Below are positions 1-8,880 of a stretch of DNA of 64,000 nt, piece after piece. The notes beneath the pieces are model-generated. The model did not search any database, had not been told where the DNA came from, and worked only from the letters and a program-made list of their open reading frames with translations. The stretch is from Tautonia plasticadhaerens. GTDB lineage: Bacteria > Planctomycetota > Planctomycetia > Isosphaerales > Isosphaeraceae. The stretch is from NCBI RefSeq assembly GCF_007752535.1, contig NZ_CP036426.1:434001-498000 (forward strand), given 5' to 3'. Numbering within the stretch: position 1 is the stretch's first letter; each line of letters starts with the position of its first letter. The position numbers were made by a program, and so were the translations under genes.

Positions 1-1
1 C

Positions 2-151
2 ACCCGCCTGGCCACCTTGATCGCCGTCTCCGGCAGCACCTCGCCGGACCAGCAGGCCCAGGCCGAGAAGGCCGGCTTCGACCTCTTCCTGACCAAGCCG
101 GTCGACCTGGGGGACCTCCCATCTCTCCTCTCCCGGGCCTACCGGGGTTGA
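2..151 (+). CDS. Response regulator receiver domain, C-terminal end (partial)
   Basis: Only the last 49 codons are inside the window; the reading frame is open from base 2 to the TGA at 149-151. The peptide reads as the end of a CheY-like receiver domain. A beta strand ending in a Ser (IAVSG) is followed by a helix with an A/E-rich stretch, then AGFDLFLTKPVD with the conserved Lys-Pro pair, and a last helix (LPSLLSRAY). The protein stops directly after the receiver fold, so the receiver domain is C-terminal; hybrid histidine kinases commonly end this way. The upstream part cannot be seen, so whether it is a stand-alone regulator or a hybrid kinase is open. Confidence 0.8.
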   Translation, partial: TRLATLIAVSGSTSPDQQAQAEKAGFDLFLTKPVDLGDLPSLLSRAYRG

Positions 152-165
152 CCCGAGCCCTCGGG
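152..165 (+). terminator. Weak hairpin after the response regulator
   Basis: CCCGA (152-156) and TCGGG (161-165) can pair around a GCCC loop, one base after the stop codon and followed by ATTATGTTGG. The stem is only 5 bp, so this is a weak candidate terminator. Confidence 0.3.
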
Positions 166-460
166 ATTATGTTGGTCGTTCGCCCATGTGCTGAGACGAA
201 CCCGAATGCGTGCCCTCCAGCCCTGTCCGGGCCCGATGCGTCGAGGGGAAACCGACCGGGCCCGGTCGAGTCCCGAATGGTCCGGGAGAAGGACGGCTGG
301 ACGCCCGAACGACTCGTCGACGCCATCACGTGGCACGCCTCGGGGCGGCAACGTGCCGTGGCGGCCGATCGGGCACGGGCCGGACCACGCCGCCCCCCGG
401 TCCGACCGCCTCGGCGCCGAGCCTCCGGCACCACGGCGGTGCGAACCCGTGCCCCGACGA
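166..460. other. Intergenic space between convergent genes
   Basis: These 295 bases separate the converging response regulator and small secreted protein genes. Open frames exist on both strands, but they are Arg/Pro-rich, typical of random frames in high-GC DNA. No recognisable gene, repeat or RNA was seen. Confidence 0.5.
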
Positions 461-1090
461 TCAGGGCCGGATGAGCTCGCGATAGCCGTTCTTGACGTCG
501 CCGAGCTCGCCGTAGCAGAACAGACCGGACGTGTCGATCGACATGCCATCGAGGACGATGCTCGCGTCCACCTCGGCCTGGCGGAACCGCCCGTGGAAAT
601 CGGAGCGATACTTGTAAACGCCGTCGTCGAACGAGTAGCTGGACCTGGTGCGGATGACATTGCCGATCCCCGTCAGCACGGCGCTCACATCGGCGGTCGC
701 CTCGCGGGCCGTGTCTTCGAGGTAGTTGTAGCAGAAGACGGTGAATCCCTCGGCGCCGAGTTCGGCCGAGCTCAGCCGGTCGATGGAGCACTCCGAGATG
801 GGGCCGGAGCCGTAGCACTCCTCCTGAGTTTCGAAATCGTAGTAATAGAGGGAGACGTACCCGGACTCGCCTTCCTGCGCCGGTTCCCCTGGAAGCTTGA
901 TCTTCCCGCGATCGCAGTAGGCATACAGGGAGAGGTAGCCGGTGTCGGTGAAGCCGTCGCAGAAGAGATAGTCCGTGTCGCCCTGGAAGCGGTAGCTGTA
1001 CGTCGTGGCCTGGGCATCGGCCGTCTCGGCCGGGACGACATTGATCAGGATCACGGCGAGTGCAGAAGCAGAGAGGTGACGCAGCGTCAT
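461..1090 (-). CDS. Small secreted protein of unknown function
   Basis: 209 residues with a signal peptide: MTLRHLSASALAVILINV, then an AxA-like cleavage region (TADAQA). I recognise no family. The mature part is rich in Tyr, Ser and acidic residues and has a few cysteines that could form disulfides (around FCDGF, YCDRG, ECYGSGPISEC, FCYNY and FCYGE), as expected of an exported protein. The start at 1090 is chosen because AGGAGA lies just upstream on the coding strand and the signal peptide follows at once; the frame is open further upstream but reads as Arg-rich non-coding sequence. It stands alone, with about 630 bases to ftsK. Function is unknown. Confidence 0.7.
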   Translation of the reverse strand: MTLRHLSASALAVILINVVPAETADAQATTYSYRFQGDTDYLFCDGFTDTGYLSLYAYCDRGKIKLPGEPAQEGESGYVSLYYYDFETQEECYGSGPISECSIDRLSSAELGAEGFTVFCYNYLEDTAREATADVSAVLTGIGNVIRTRSSYSFDDGVYKYRSDFHGRFRQAEVDASIVLDGMSIDTSGLFCYGELGDVKNGYRELIRP

Positions 1091-1723
1091 TGGAGTCTCC
1101 TCTGGAGAAGCGGCGGGGCCGCTGGCCCCGCGGCAGGCAGAGAATCGCACAGACTCGTCCGTGATGGGAATTCCTGACGACGATCCCGGGCCGGATTGGC
1201 CCGTTGACCCACGACGGGGACGGACCACGATCGCCGCGATCGACGATCGCGTGACCTCGCGGATCTCCGCGCTCCGAAGCACCCGGAGACGGCTCCATCC
1301 GCCCCCCATCACTCACCGGGGTCCTAAGTACGCATCGACCCGCCCCGGTGCCTGACGAAGGGCTGTGACATCGTTTCGTCAGATCGTCAATTGCGAGACT
1401 ATGACAAGGCAGAGGTCCCATTTCAAGAGGATACTTATAATTTTATTTTGCTTATTATGGGGCGATCATTTTCCTTCTTATGCCTGACTCGGTGGCCATG
1501 GTCCGTACGACGGTGGGGCGTGCACAAAAGTATGTGGGTGTCAATCTTGGCGTTGCTTCCGGGGGGCCGTCGGCGACTCGGGCGAGGGAGCTCGAGACGA
1601 CCAGCTCCCCCGGCGATCCTGGCGGGTTTGGGGCCAATCGCCGCTTCTCGCAAAGGTGGGTCGATCGCGTTCTCGACTCCGATCCGGCCCTCGGGTCGGA
1701 TGAGATGAGGGCGCCTGGCCCGG
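1091..1723. other. Intergenic region with an AT-rich patch
   Basis: This gap lies upstream of the small secreted protein gene and downstream of ftsK. Most of it has normal high GC, but about 1375-1500 is strikingly AT-rich for this genome (for example ATACTTATAATTTTATTTTG at 1431-1450). On the minus strand, TTGAAA (1426-1421) and ATAGTC (1402-1397) are 18 bases apart and could be a weak sigma-70 promoter for the gene starting at 1090, which would leave a long leader of about 300 bases. No coding region was recognised. Confidence 0.4.
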
Positions 1724-4000
1724 TCAGGCCGCGGCCTCTCCCATGCCCTCGGGAGGGTCCTCGCCGCTCTTGAGGGCCTCCCACTCCTCCAGGGAGTAGA
1801 GCACCTCCCGGGCTGCGCCGGACTTGTACTCGCCGACGATGCCGTCCTCGGCCATGAAGTCGATGAGCCGGGCGGCCCGGCCGTAGCCGATGCCCAGGGC
1901 CCGCTGCAACAGCGAGCAGCTGCCCCGCTGCTCGCGGACGATCACGTCGATGGCCGCCTCGTACAGCTCGTCGCGGTCCTTCAGGTCGGAGCCGTCCTTG
2001 CCCGCGCCGCCGCCGCTGCGGAGCTTCATCAGCTCCTTGCTGAACTCCTGGGGATACTGGCTGAGGTGGCCGCAGATGCGCTCGACCTCGGCGTCCGACA
2101 CGTACGTGCCCTGAGCCCGGACCAGGTGCGAGGTGCCGGGGATGAGGAAGAGCATGTCGCCGTTGCCGAGCAGCTTCTCGGCCCCCATCTCGTCGAGCAC
2201 CACGCGGCTGTCGCCCCGGCTGGAGACCTGGAAGGCGATCCGGGCGGGGAGGTTCCCCTTGATCAGGCCGGTGATGACGTCGACCGTGGGCTTCTGGGTG
2301 GCGACGATCAGGTGCATGCCCACCGCCCGGGCCTTCTGGGCGAGGCGGACGATGTGGGCCTCGACCTCCTTGGCGGCGGTCATCATCATGTCGCTCATCT
2401 CGTCGACGACGATGACGATGTGGGGCATGTAGGTGGGGATCCGCTGGAGTTCCTCCTCGTCTTCGGGCTGGAGGCGGGCGTAGATCTCGTCCTCGCCGAG
2501 CTGGTTGTAGATGTGCAGGCTCCGCACGCCGGCCCGGGCGAGGTAGGTGTAGCGCTCGTCCATCTTCTCGCAGGCCCAGGCGAGGAGGGACTCGGCCTTC
2601 TTCATGTCGGTGACGACCGGGTGCATCAGGTGGGGCACTTGCTTGTACTGGGACAGCTCCACCATCTTCGGGTCGATGAGGATCAGCTTGCACTCCTCGG
2701 GCCTGCGGGTCATGAGGATCGAGGTGATCATCGCGTTCAGGCAGACCGACTTGCCGGTGCCCGTCCGGCCGGCGATGAGCAGGTGCGGCATCTCGGCCAG
2801 GTCGAATGCCAGGGGGACGCCCTTGACGTCCTTGCCGAGGAACAGCGGGATGTGGGCCTTGGCCAGGCTCCGGCCGGCGCCGACGCCCTCGATCACCTCG
2901 CGCAGGCGGACCATCGACCGCCGCTCGTTGGGCACCTCGATGCCCACGGTCGTCTTGCCCGGGATCGGGGCGACGATCCGGACGCTCGGCACGGCCAGGG
3001 CGATCGCCAGGTCGTTGGCCAGGCCGACGATCTTGGAGACCCGCAGGCCCGCCTCCAGCTCGATCTCGAACTGGGTGATCACCGGGCCGGTGTCGATCTG
3101 GACGACCCGGACCTGGCAGCCGTGCTCCAGCAGGGTCTTCTCCAGCATCATGGCGCGGGCCTGGATCGACGCCTCGCGCTCGTGGACCGGGATGGCGGAG
3201 GTCGGCTCCAGCAACTCCATCGGCGGCGAGTGGTAGCCGGAGAGGGACCGGGACGGGGCGATCGAGGGCCGGACGGCGGGGGTGTTCGGCGTGGGGACGA
3301 CGGCGTTCGCCTCCCCCCGGGTCGGGGGGGGGGCGAACGCCGTCGGGCCGGATGCGGCGGCCCCGGCCGAGGCCGTCGGGGGCAGGTCGGCTCCTCGGGG
3401 CCGGGCCATCGCCGGCACCGAGGCGCCGGGCCGGGGGACGACCCCGGCGGCCGACTGCCCCGGGGAGGCCGGACGCCGTCGTGGGGTCCAGATCAGGTCG
3501 TGGCAGAGCGTCAGCCCGATCATCCCCGCCGAGCCGAGCAGCAGGACCATGCCGATCGGCCCGAACTGGCCCCGCAGCCCCCCCGCGATCAGGGCCCCGG
3601 CATAGCCCCCCGAGCCGACCGGCGGCGACCCGGGGAGGTCCGGCCGCACCGCCTGGGCCGTCGCCGAGCAGACCCCGATCAGCAAGGCCAGCCCGACCAG
3701 CCGGGCCGCCGGGTCGGCGATCGGCCGGGACCGCAGGGCCCGGGCCGTGACGATCAGCCAGGCGGCGAGGATCAGGCAGGCGCCCCAGCCGAACCCGCTG
3801 AAGAGGACGTGGGCGAGCCAGGCGCCGGACGGGCCGCAGGGGTTGGAGAGGGTCTCCCCCCGGTTCGGCGGCCAGGCGGCCGAGCCGGGGGCATCCGCCG
3901 GGTCGTAGCCCAGCAGGCTCAGCGCCAGGAACAGGCCGCCGACGAGCAGGGCGAGGCCCCGTCCGTTGCGCCACAGCCGCTGACGATCCAGCATCGACAT
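1724..4000 (-). CDS. ftsK: DNA translocase FtsK/SpoIIIE
   Basis: 758 residues. FtsK anchors in the division septum and pumps chromosomal DNA so that replicated chromosomes can be separated. The N-terminus has about four hydrophobic segments (roughly residues 17-32, 67-88, 100-118 and 134-166), then a Pro/Ala-rich linker. The motor domain carries Walker A GRTGTGKS (about residue 410) and Walker B-type VIVVDEMSD, with the typical IATQKP-like stretch (VATQKPTVDVITG). The end is the winged-helix gamma domain (about residues 677-745, SLLQRALGIGYGRAARLID), which reads polar DNA motifs. Length is usual for the SpoIIIE/SftA size class. It follows rpoZ on the same strand, but a strong hairpin lies between them. 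Confidence 0.97.
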   Translation of the reverse strand: MSMLDRQRLWRNGRGLALLVGGLFLALSLLGYDPADAPGSAAWPPNRGETLSNPCGPSGAWLAHVLFSGFGWGACLILAAWLIVTARALRSRPIADPAARLVGLALLIGVCSATAQAVRPDLPGSPPVGSGGYAGALIAGGLRGQFGPIGMVLLLGSAGMIGLTLCHDLIWTPRRRPASPGQSAAGVVPRPGASVPAMARPRGADLPPTASAGAAASGPTAFAPPPTRGEANAVVPTPNTPAVRPSIAPSRSLSGYHSPPMELLEPTSAIPVHEREASIQARAMMLEKTLLEHGCQVRVVQIDTGPVITQFEIELEAGLRVSKIVGLANDLAIALAVPSVRIVAPIPGKTTVGIEVPNERRSMVRLREVIEGVGAGRSLAKAHIPLFLGKDVKGVPLAFDLAEMPHLLIAGRTGTGKSVCLNAMITSILMTRRPEECKLILIDPKMVELSQYKQVPHLMHPVVTDMKKAESLLAWACEKMDERYTYLARAGVRSLHIYNQLGEDEIYARLQPEDEEELQRIPTYMPHIVIVVDEMSDMMMTAAKEVEAHIVRLAQKARAVGMHLIVATQKPTVDVITGLIKGNLPARIAFQVSSRGDSRVVLDEMGAEKLLGNGDMLFLIPGTSHLVRAQGTYVSDAEVERICGHLSQYPQEFSKELMKLRSGGGAGKDGSDLKDRDELYEAAIDVIVREQRGSCSLLQRALGIGYGRAARLIDFMAEDGIVGEYKSGAAREVLYSLEEWEALKSGEDPPEGMGEAAA

Positions 4001-4047
4001 CCCCCGGGCCCGCCGACGATTCGGCCCGGGATCATCCGTCCAGCAGG

Positions 4048-4083
4048 CTCGCCGGCCCCGCCCCTCGCGGGCGGGCCGGCGAG
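4048..4083 (-). terminator. Hairpin between rpoZ and ftsK
   Basis: CTCGCCGGCCCCGCCC (4048-4063) pairs with GGGCGGGCCGGCGAG (4069-4083), leaving one bulged C and a short loop. It lies about 100 bases after the rpoZ stop and before the ftsK start, so it probably ends the yicC-gmk-rpoZ transcript. There is no T-run. Confidence 0.6.
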
Positions 4084-4180
4084 CCCGGGGAGCGATCCCG
4101 GGCCCGATCCGTTAGGCGATCATCGGCAGGACCGGCCGCGGGTCTTTGGCCCTCGGCGAGCCCCCCGGGGGAGGGGGGGC

Positions 4181-4459
4181 CTAGTCTTCCGGCTGGGTAA
4201 GATCGACGGTGTCGCCGTCCATCGGGCCGCCCATGTCCTCGGCCTCCTCGCGGGTCCGGACGTTCCCGGCCAGGTCGAGGAAGATCTTGTCCTGCATGAT
4301 CTCCTGGATCACGATCGCCATCTTGTCCGGCGAACGCATGTCCACCAGCGGGCGGGCCCCCTGGTTCAGGGCGATCATCCGCTTCTGGATGAGCGTCGAG
4401 AGCTTGAAGCGGCCGCCGACCCGGTTAACGATCTCTTCTTCCTTCAGTTCCTCATGCAT
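4181..4459 (-). CDS. rpoZ: DNA-directed RNA polymerase omega subunit
   Basis: 92 residues. Omega helps assemble RNA polymerase by holding the beta-prime subunit. The conserved core is visible: IVNRVGGRFKLSTLIQKRM at residues 10-28, then ALNQGARPLVD and the helix IVIQEIMQDKI. The C-terminus is acidic (TREEAEDMGG...DLTQPED). The gene starts inside the end of gmk (its ATG at 4459-4457 overlaps the gmk stop), and the yicC-gmk-rpoZ order is the classic bacterial arrangement. That supports the call for this short protein. Confidence 0.93.
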   Translation of the reverse strand: MHEELKEEEIVNRVGGRFKLSTLIQKRMIALNQGARPLVDMRSPDKMAIVIQEIMQDKIFLDLAGNVRTREEAEDMGGPMDGDTVDLTQPED

Positions 4460-5054
4460 CGCGATCGGCCCCCTTGCAGCCGGCCCCGACCAGCAGCGCG
4501 ACCATCTCGGAGACGGCGCGGTCGAGGTCGTCGTTGACGATGGTGTGGGTATACAGGTGGATCGATTCCAGCTCGCGACGGGCGTTGTCCAGCCGGCGTC
4601 GGACGACGGCCTCGGGCTCGGTGCCCCGGCCCCGGAGGCGGGCCTCCAGCACGTCGAGGCTGGGGACGGTGACGAAGATGGTGTCGGCCGTCGGCACGGC
4701 CCGGGTCACCTGCGCGGCCCCCTGCACGTCGATCTCCAGGACGACGCACTCGCCCGCCTCGAGCGACCGGATCACCGGGGCGATCGGCGTCCCGTAGAGG
4801 TTGCCGTGCACCTCGGCCCATTCCAGGAATTGGCCGCGATCCCGGGCGGCCTCGAACTGGCCTCGGCTGACGAACTCGTAGTGGAGCCCTCCCTCCTCCC
4901 CCTGGCGTGGGGGCCGGCTGGTCGCCGAGACGGAGAGGCGGGCCGAGACCGTCGGGTCGTCCAGGGCCCGGCGCAGGATCGTGCTCTTGCCGCATCCGGA
5001 CGGGCCGGAGACGACGACGAGGCGGCCGGGCAGTCGGGTCCAGTCGTGGGTCAT
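4452..5054 (-). CDS. gmk: Guanylate kinase
   Basis: 200 residues. It phosphorylates GMP to GDP with ATP in purine nucleotide metabolism. The P-loop GPSGCGKS is at residues 17-24, followed by the GMP-binding region (SVSATSRPPRQGEEGGLHYEFVS) and the R-rich lid (RLRGRGTEPEAVVRRRL). The start at 5054 gives the usual family length, but no clear ribosome site precedes it. A second in-frame ATG at 5123 overlaps the yicC stop as ATGA and would add 23 residues; translational coupling from yicC makes it a real alternative. Confidence 0.95.
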   Translation of the reverse strand: MTHDWTRLPGRLVVVSGPSGCGKSTILRRALDDPTVSARLSVSATSRPPRQGEEGGLHYEFVSRGQFEAARDRGQFLEWAEVHGNLYGTPIAPVIRSLEAGECVVLEIDVQGAAQVTRAVPTADTIFVTVPSLDVLEARLRGRGTEPEAVVRRRLDNARRELESIHLYTHTIVNDDLDRAVSEMVALLVGAGCKGADRDA

Positions 5055-5119
5055 GGTGGGAGGGCGGTGGGCGGGGAGATGGCGGGGGCGGGATCGCGGG
5101 AGACGGGCGGGCGGGATGC

Positions 5120-6001
5120 TCATTCGACGTTCTGGATCAGCTCCCGGATCTTCTCGAGGGCCCCCTTCATCTCGACGACGGCCCGGCTGATCTCGACGTC
5201 GTTGGCCTTCGAGCCGATGGTGTTGGTCTCCCGGCCCATCTCCTGGACGACGAACTCCAGCTTGCGGCCGGGGGCGTCGTCGGAGGTGACGACGGCGTCG
5301 AATTGCTGGAGGTGGGCCCGAAGCCGGGTGATCTCCTCGGCGATGTCGGAGCGCTCGGCGAAGATGGCCACCTCCCGGATCAGGTGCTCCGGCTCGATGG
5401 CGATGCCCCGCTCCTGCACCAGGGCCGAGACGCGATCGGCCAGACGGTCCCGGTAGGAGGAGACGACGTTCGGGACCCGGGCGGCGACCCGCTCCAGGTG
5501 CCCGGCGATCTCCGAGGCCAACGACCTGAGCTCCTGCTCCATCGCCCGGCCCTCCTCCTGCCGGCTCCGCTGGAGCTGGTCCAACGCCTCGACCACGATC
5601 GGCTCGATCGCCGGCCATTCGGCGTGGGGGTCGTCCAGGGTGGCCCGGGTCGACTCGACGACGCCGGGCAGCGAGAGTAGGGCCGAGAGGAAGTCGGGCG
5701 GCTCCTGGGCGTGGCCGATGAAGGCGAGCAGCTGGGCGCGGTATCCCTCCAGGGCGGCGAGGTTGAGCCGGTAGTCCTCGGGGCGACGCAGCGCCTCGAC
5801 CCGGAGGCTGAGCTGGACGGTGCCCCGCTTGAGCCGGTGCCGCACCAGCCGCTCGATCTCCGGCTCTAGGGCCCCGAACGGGTCGCTGACCCGGGTCGAG
5901 AGCTTCAGGTGGCGGCCGTTGACGCTCCGGGCCTCGACGACGACCGTACGCGCCTCGTCCTGCCGTCGGGCCTCGCCGAAACCGGTCATGCTGAGCAGCA
6001 C
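5120..6001 (-). CDS. yicC: YicC/YloC family endoribonuclease
   Basis: 293 residues, the normal length for the family. YicC-type proteins are endoribonucleases involved in RNA turnover. Seen here are the diagnostic N-terminus MLLSMTGFGEARR, the RSVNGRHLKL segment, and the conserved C-terminal DUF1732 part ending QEMGRETNTIGSKAND and KGALEKIRELIQNVE. It is directly upstream of gmk and rpoZ, the association known from many bacteria, and about 67 bases downstream of secG. Its TGA overlaps a possible gmk start. Confidence 0.95.
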   Translation of the reverse strand: MLLSMTGFGEARRQDEARTVVVEARSVNGRHLKLSTRVSDPFGALEPEIERLVRHRLKRGTVQLSLRVEALRRPEDYRLNLAALEGYRAQLLAFIGHAQEPPDFLSALLSLPGVVESTRATLDDPHAEWPAIEPIVVEALDQLQRSRQEEGRAMEQELRSLASEIAGHLERVAARVPNVVSSYRDRLADRVSALVQERGIAIEPEHLIREVAIFAERSDIAEEITRLRAHLQQFDAVVTSDDAPGRKLEFVVQEMGRETNTIGSKANDVEISRAVVEMKGALEKIRELIQNVE

Positions 6002-6068
6002 GGCGAGCCCTCCAGGGGCGGGGGGACGAGGGGATCCAGTGGCGGTCGGTCGCGGGGGGGGCCGGGGA

Positions 6069-6644
6069 TCATTCGGGGGCCGGCTCCGGGGCCGGCACTT
6101 CTACGTTCAGGTCGGCGTCGTCGGCGTTGGGGGGCTGGCCGCCGTCCAGGGCCGGGGGCAGGTCGGCGGGGGCCTCGGGGGAGTCGAGGTCGGACCCGGC
6201 GTCCTCGCCGCCCAGGTCGGGGGGCACGCCGAGTCGACCGGCCCCGAGACCGGAGTCGGAGTCGGGGGCGGTCGCGTCTCCGGCCCCGCCGATCCCCTCG
6301 GGCAGGAACTCGCCGCCGACGGGCCCCTGCTGGGCGTCCCGGGCCCGGGTGTTGGCGTTGACGACCAGCCCCATGTTCAGGGCGATCCAGACCGAGGCGG
6401 TGACGATGGTGATCCGGGTGAACACGTCGCCGGCCCGGGTGCCGAAGGCGCTGGAGCCCCCCACGCCGCCGAAGGCGCCGGCCAGGCCGCCTCCCCTCCC
6501 CCGCTGGATCAGCACCAGGCAGATCATGAAGGCCGACACCAGGCCGACCAGGATGTAGGTGATCGCCGGCGGCAGGACGTAGCCGAGGATCGTGCAGACG
6601 ACCAGCGCGATCAGGCTGCTGATCACATAGGGCATGATTTCCAC
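6069..6644 (-). CDS. secG: Preprotein translocase subunit SecG
   Basis: About 191 residues. SecG is the small inner-membrane partner of SecYE in protein export. Two hydrophobic helices are visible near the N-terminus ([16 protein letters not shown] plus [20 protein letters not shown]), followed by the signature [14 protein letters not shown] and [15 protein letters not shown], then a third helix ([13 protein letters not shown]). The GTG at 6644 is preferred because GAGAGG lies 9 bases upstream; an ATG at 6635 is the alternative. The last ~90 residues form an acidic, Pro/Gly-rich tail not found in typical short SecG proteins. It follows tpiA, a common pairing. Confidence 0.9.
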   Translation of the reverse strand: MEIMPYVISSLIALVVCTILGYVLPPAITYILVGLVSAFMICLVLIQRGRGGGLAGAFGGVGGSSAFGTRAGDVFTRITIVTASVWIALNMGLVVNANTRARDAQQGPVGGEFLPEGIGGAGDATAPDSDSGLGAGRLGVPPDLGGEDAGSDLDSPEAPADLPPALDGGQPPNADDADLNVEVPAPEPAPE

Positions 6645-6723
6645 GGTCGGGAACCTCTCGGGCGATTGGGGGACACGAGGTGCGGGCAGTCGGGCGGGCG
6701 GCGGCCGGCCGGTCGAGCCGGGC

Positions 6724-7506
6724 TCAGCCCTTGCCGGCCCGGGTGACGGCCCGGGCGGCCTCGATGATGCCGAGGAAGCCGGGGGCCTTGAGGCTGGCAC
6801 CGCCGACCAGGGCGCCGTCGATGTCGGGCCGGGCCAGCAGATCGGCGGCGTTGTCGGCCTTGACGCTCCCCCCGTACTGGATGACGACCCGGGCGGCGAT
6901 CGCTTCCGAGAATTTCTCGGCCAGGCGGCCCCGGATGAAGGCGTGGACCTCCTGGGCCTGCTCGGGGGTGGCGGTCCGGCCGGTGCCAATGGCCCAGACG
7001 GGCTCATACGCCAGGACGACGCCGGCCATCGGCTCGGCCTCCAGGCCGTCGAGCGAGCCGTCGAGCTGGGAGGCGACGACGGCCTCGGTGCGGCCCTGCT
7101 CGCGTTCCTCCAGGGTCTCGCCGATGCAGAGGATCGGGATGAGCCCGGCCTTCAGCGCGGCGTGCAGCTTCCGGTTGATGAACGCGTCGGTCTCCCCCAG
7201 GCCGTGTCGCCGCTCGCTGTGGCCGAGGATGACGTGGGTGCAGCCGACGTCGACGAGCATCGCGGCCGACAACTCGCCGGTGTAGGCCCCCGAGGGCTCC
7301 GGGTGCATGTTCTGGGCGCCGACGCCGATCGGGGAGTTCGAGAGTGCAGAGTCGAGCCGGTGCAAGTACACCGAGGGCGGGCAGAGGGCCACCCGGACGG
7401 CGTGGTCCTGGCCGACCCCGGCCTTGACGGCCTCGGCCAGCGCGACGGCGTCGGCCTCGGTGTTCGGGTTCATCTTCCAGTTGCCGGCGATGAACAGCGG
7501 TCGCAT
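6724..7506 (-). CDS. tpiA: Triosephosphate isomerase
   Basis: 260 residues, full length. It interconverts dihydroxyacetone phosphate and glyceraldehyde 3-phosphate in glycolysis. Active-site residues are all present: N9 and K11 in GNWKMN, His96 in ILGHSERR, and Glu168 in [11 protein letters not shown]. The phosphate-binding end is [11 protein letters not shown] plus [10 protein letters not shown]. The start at 7506 places the GNWKMN motif where it belongs; a longer frame upstream adds only six residues. It is followed 79 bases later by secG on the same strand. Confidence 0.97.
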   Translation of the reverse strand: MRPLFIAGNWKMNPNTEADAVALAEAVKAGVGQDHAVRVALCPPSVYLHRLDSALSNSPIGVGAQNMHPEPSGAYTGELSAAMLVDVGCTHVILGHSERRHGLGETDAFINRKLHAALKAGLIPILCIGETLEEREQGRTEAVVASQLDGSLDGLEAEPMAGVVLAYEPVWAIGTGRTATPEQAQEVHAFIRGRLAEKFSEAIAARVVIQYGGSVKADNAADLLARPDIDGALVGGASLKAPGFLGIIEAARAVTRAGKG

Positions 7507-7773
7507 CAGGCGGGTCCCGGGCAAGCAGGGTGATCGGGTCGGGTTCGGGGCAGTGTCGGTTCGTCGATCGGGGTCGCTTCAATCCGCCTCGGCGAGGGAC
7601 AGAGGTTGGATGCCGGATGAGGGATCTGGATGCCGGGCGAGGAGGAGCGGGGTCGACGGCCGATCGGGAGAAGCCCCGGGGGACGGCGGTGTTCCTGGCC
7701 CGGCCCCGATTCCGTCATCCGCCGGAGCCGGGCATCCCCGGTCCGTCCTCCGGCCTCGAACGTCCGCGAGCCG
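7507..7773. other. Intergenic region between aroF and tpiA
   Basis: Together with the hairpin at 7774-7801, this separates the aroF stop from the tpiA start. No gene is recognised. A tpiA promoter is expected here, but no convincing -35/-10 pair was seen. Confidence 0.4.
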
Positions 7774-7801
7774 CCGCCGGGGGCCGATCGGCGCCCGGCG
7801 G
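7774..7801 (-). terminator. Hairpin downstream of aroF
   Basis: CCGCCGGG (7774-7781) pairs with CCCGGCGG (7794-7801) around a loop that itself contains the palindrome GCCGATCGGC. It starts about 40 bases after the aroF stop on the minus strand. Confidence 0.4.
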
Positions 7802-7842
7802 GGTGGGGCCGGGCTGGGCCGAAGGGCCCCGGGCCGGTCGGT

Positions 7843-8880
7843 TCAGACGGCGACCCCTTCGCAGGAGTCGATCGTGCGGCCGAGCACCTCGGCGAGCCGC
7901 CGGAGGTCGTCGACGAGGGCGGCGAAGGGCTCGGGCAGCAGGGCCTGGGGGCCGTCGGAGAGGGCCTGCTCGGGACAGGTGTGCACCTCGACGTGGACCC
8001 CGTCGGCCCCGGCGGCGATCGAGGCCCGGGCCATCGCCGGGATCAGGTCCGGCCGTCCGGTCGCGTGACTCGGGTCGGCGATGATCGGCAGGTGGCTCTG
8101 CCCCTGGGCGTTCGGGATCGCCGAGAGGTCCATCATGTTGCGGGTCGAGTCCTCGAAGCTGCGGACCCCCCGCTCGCAGAGGATGACCTTGTGGTTGCCC
8201 TGGGAGAGGATGTACTCGGCCGACATGAGCAGGTCCTTGACCGTGGCACTCATGCCCCGCTTCAACATGACGAGCTTGTCGGTGCGGCCGATCTCCTTGA
8301 GAAGGTCGAAGTTCTGCATGTTGCGGGCGCCGATCTGGAGGATGTCGGCGTACCGGCAGACCAGGTCGATCTGGCGAGGATCCATGACCTCGGTGACCGT
8401 GGGCATGGCGAAGCGGTCGCCGGCGGCCTTGAGGATCTTCAAGCCCTCCTCGCCGAGCCCCTGGAAGCTGTAGGGGCTGGTCCGGGGCTTGAAGGCGCCT
8501 CCCCGGAGGACGTTGGCCCCGGCGGCCCGGACGGCCTCGGCGATCTCGAAGAAGATCTCCTCCCCCTCGATCGCGCAGGGGCCGGCGATCACGGCCAGGT
8601 GGCCGCCGCCGATGCGGATCCCCTTGACCTCGAAGACCGAGGGGTCGGGCCGGAATTCCTTGCTGGCGAGCTTGAACGGCTTGAGCACGGGGATGACCTG
8701 CTCGACGCCGCTGATGGCTTGCAACGGGGTCGCCTGCAGCTTCCGCTCGTCGCCGATCACCCCGATGATCGTCCGGGAGACCCCCTGGCTCAGGTGGGGG
8801 GTGAAGCCCAGCTCCTCGATCCGCTCCAGGACGTGCTGGATCTGCTCCGGGGACGGCTGCGGCTTCAGGACGATGATCAT
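7843..8880 (-). CDS. aroF: 3-deoxy-7-phosphoheptulonate synthase (DAHP synthase)
   Basis: 345 residues. It condenses phosphoenolpyruvate with erythrose 4-phosphate, the first step to chorismate. An N-terminal ferredoxin-like regulatory domain (about residues 1-70, [20 protein letters not shown]) precedes the barrel (about 85-335). Visible motifs are [46 protein letters not shown] and the metal site IADPSHATG. This is the Bacillus/Thermotoga-type class fused to an ACT-like domain. It supplies chorismate to pathways that include the pheA product encoded 8 kb away. A TACACTGTG motif upstream (9021-9029) may belong to its promoter. Confidence 0.95.
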   Translation of the reverse strand: MIIVLKPQPSPEQIQHVLERIEELGFTPHLSQGVSRTIIGVIGDERKLQATPLQAISGVEQVIPVLKPFKLASKEFRPDPSVFEVKGIRIGGGHLAVIAGPCAIEGEEIFFEIAEAVRAAGANVLRGGAFKPRTSPYSFQGLGEEGLKILKAAGDRFAMPTVTEVMDPRQIDLVCRYADILQIGARNMQNFDLLKEIGRTDKLVMLKRGMSATVKDLLMSAEYILSQGNHKVILCERGVRSFEDSTRNMMDLSAIPNAQGQSHLPIIADPSHATGRPDLIPAMARASIAAGADGVHVEVHTCPEQALSDGPQALLPEPFAALVDDLRRLAEVLGRTIDSCEGVAV

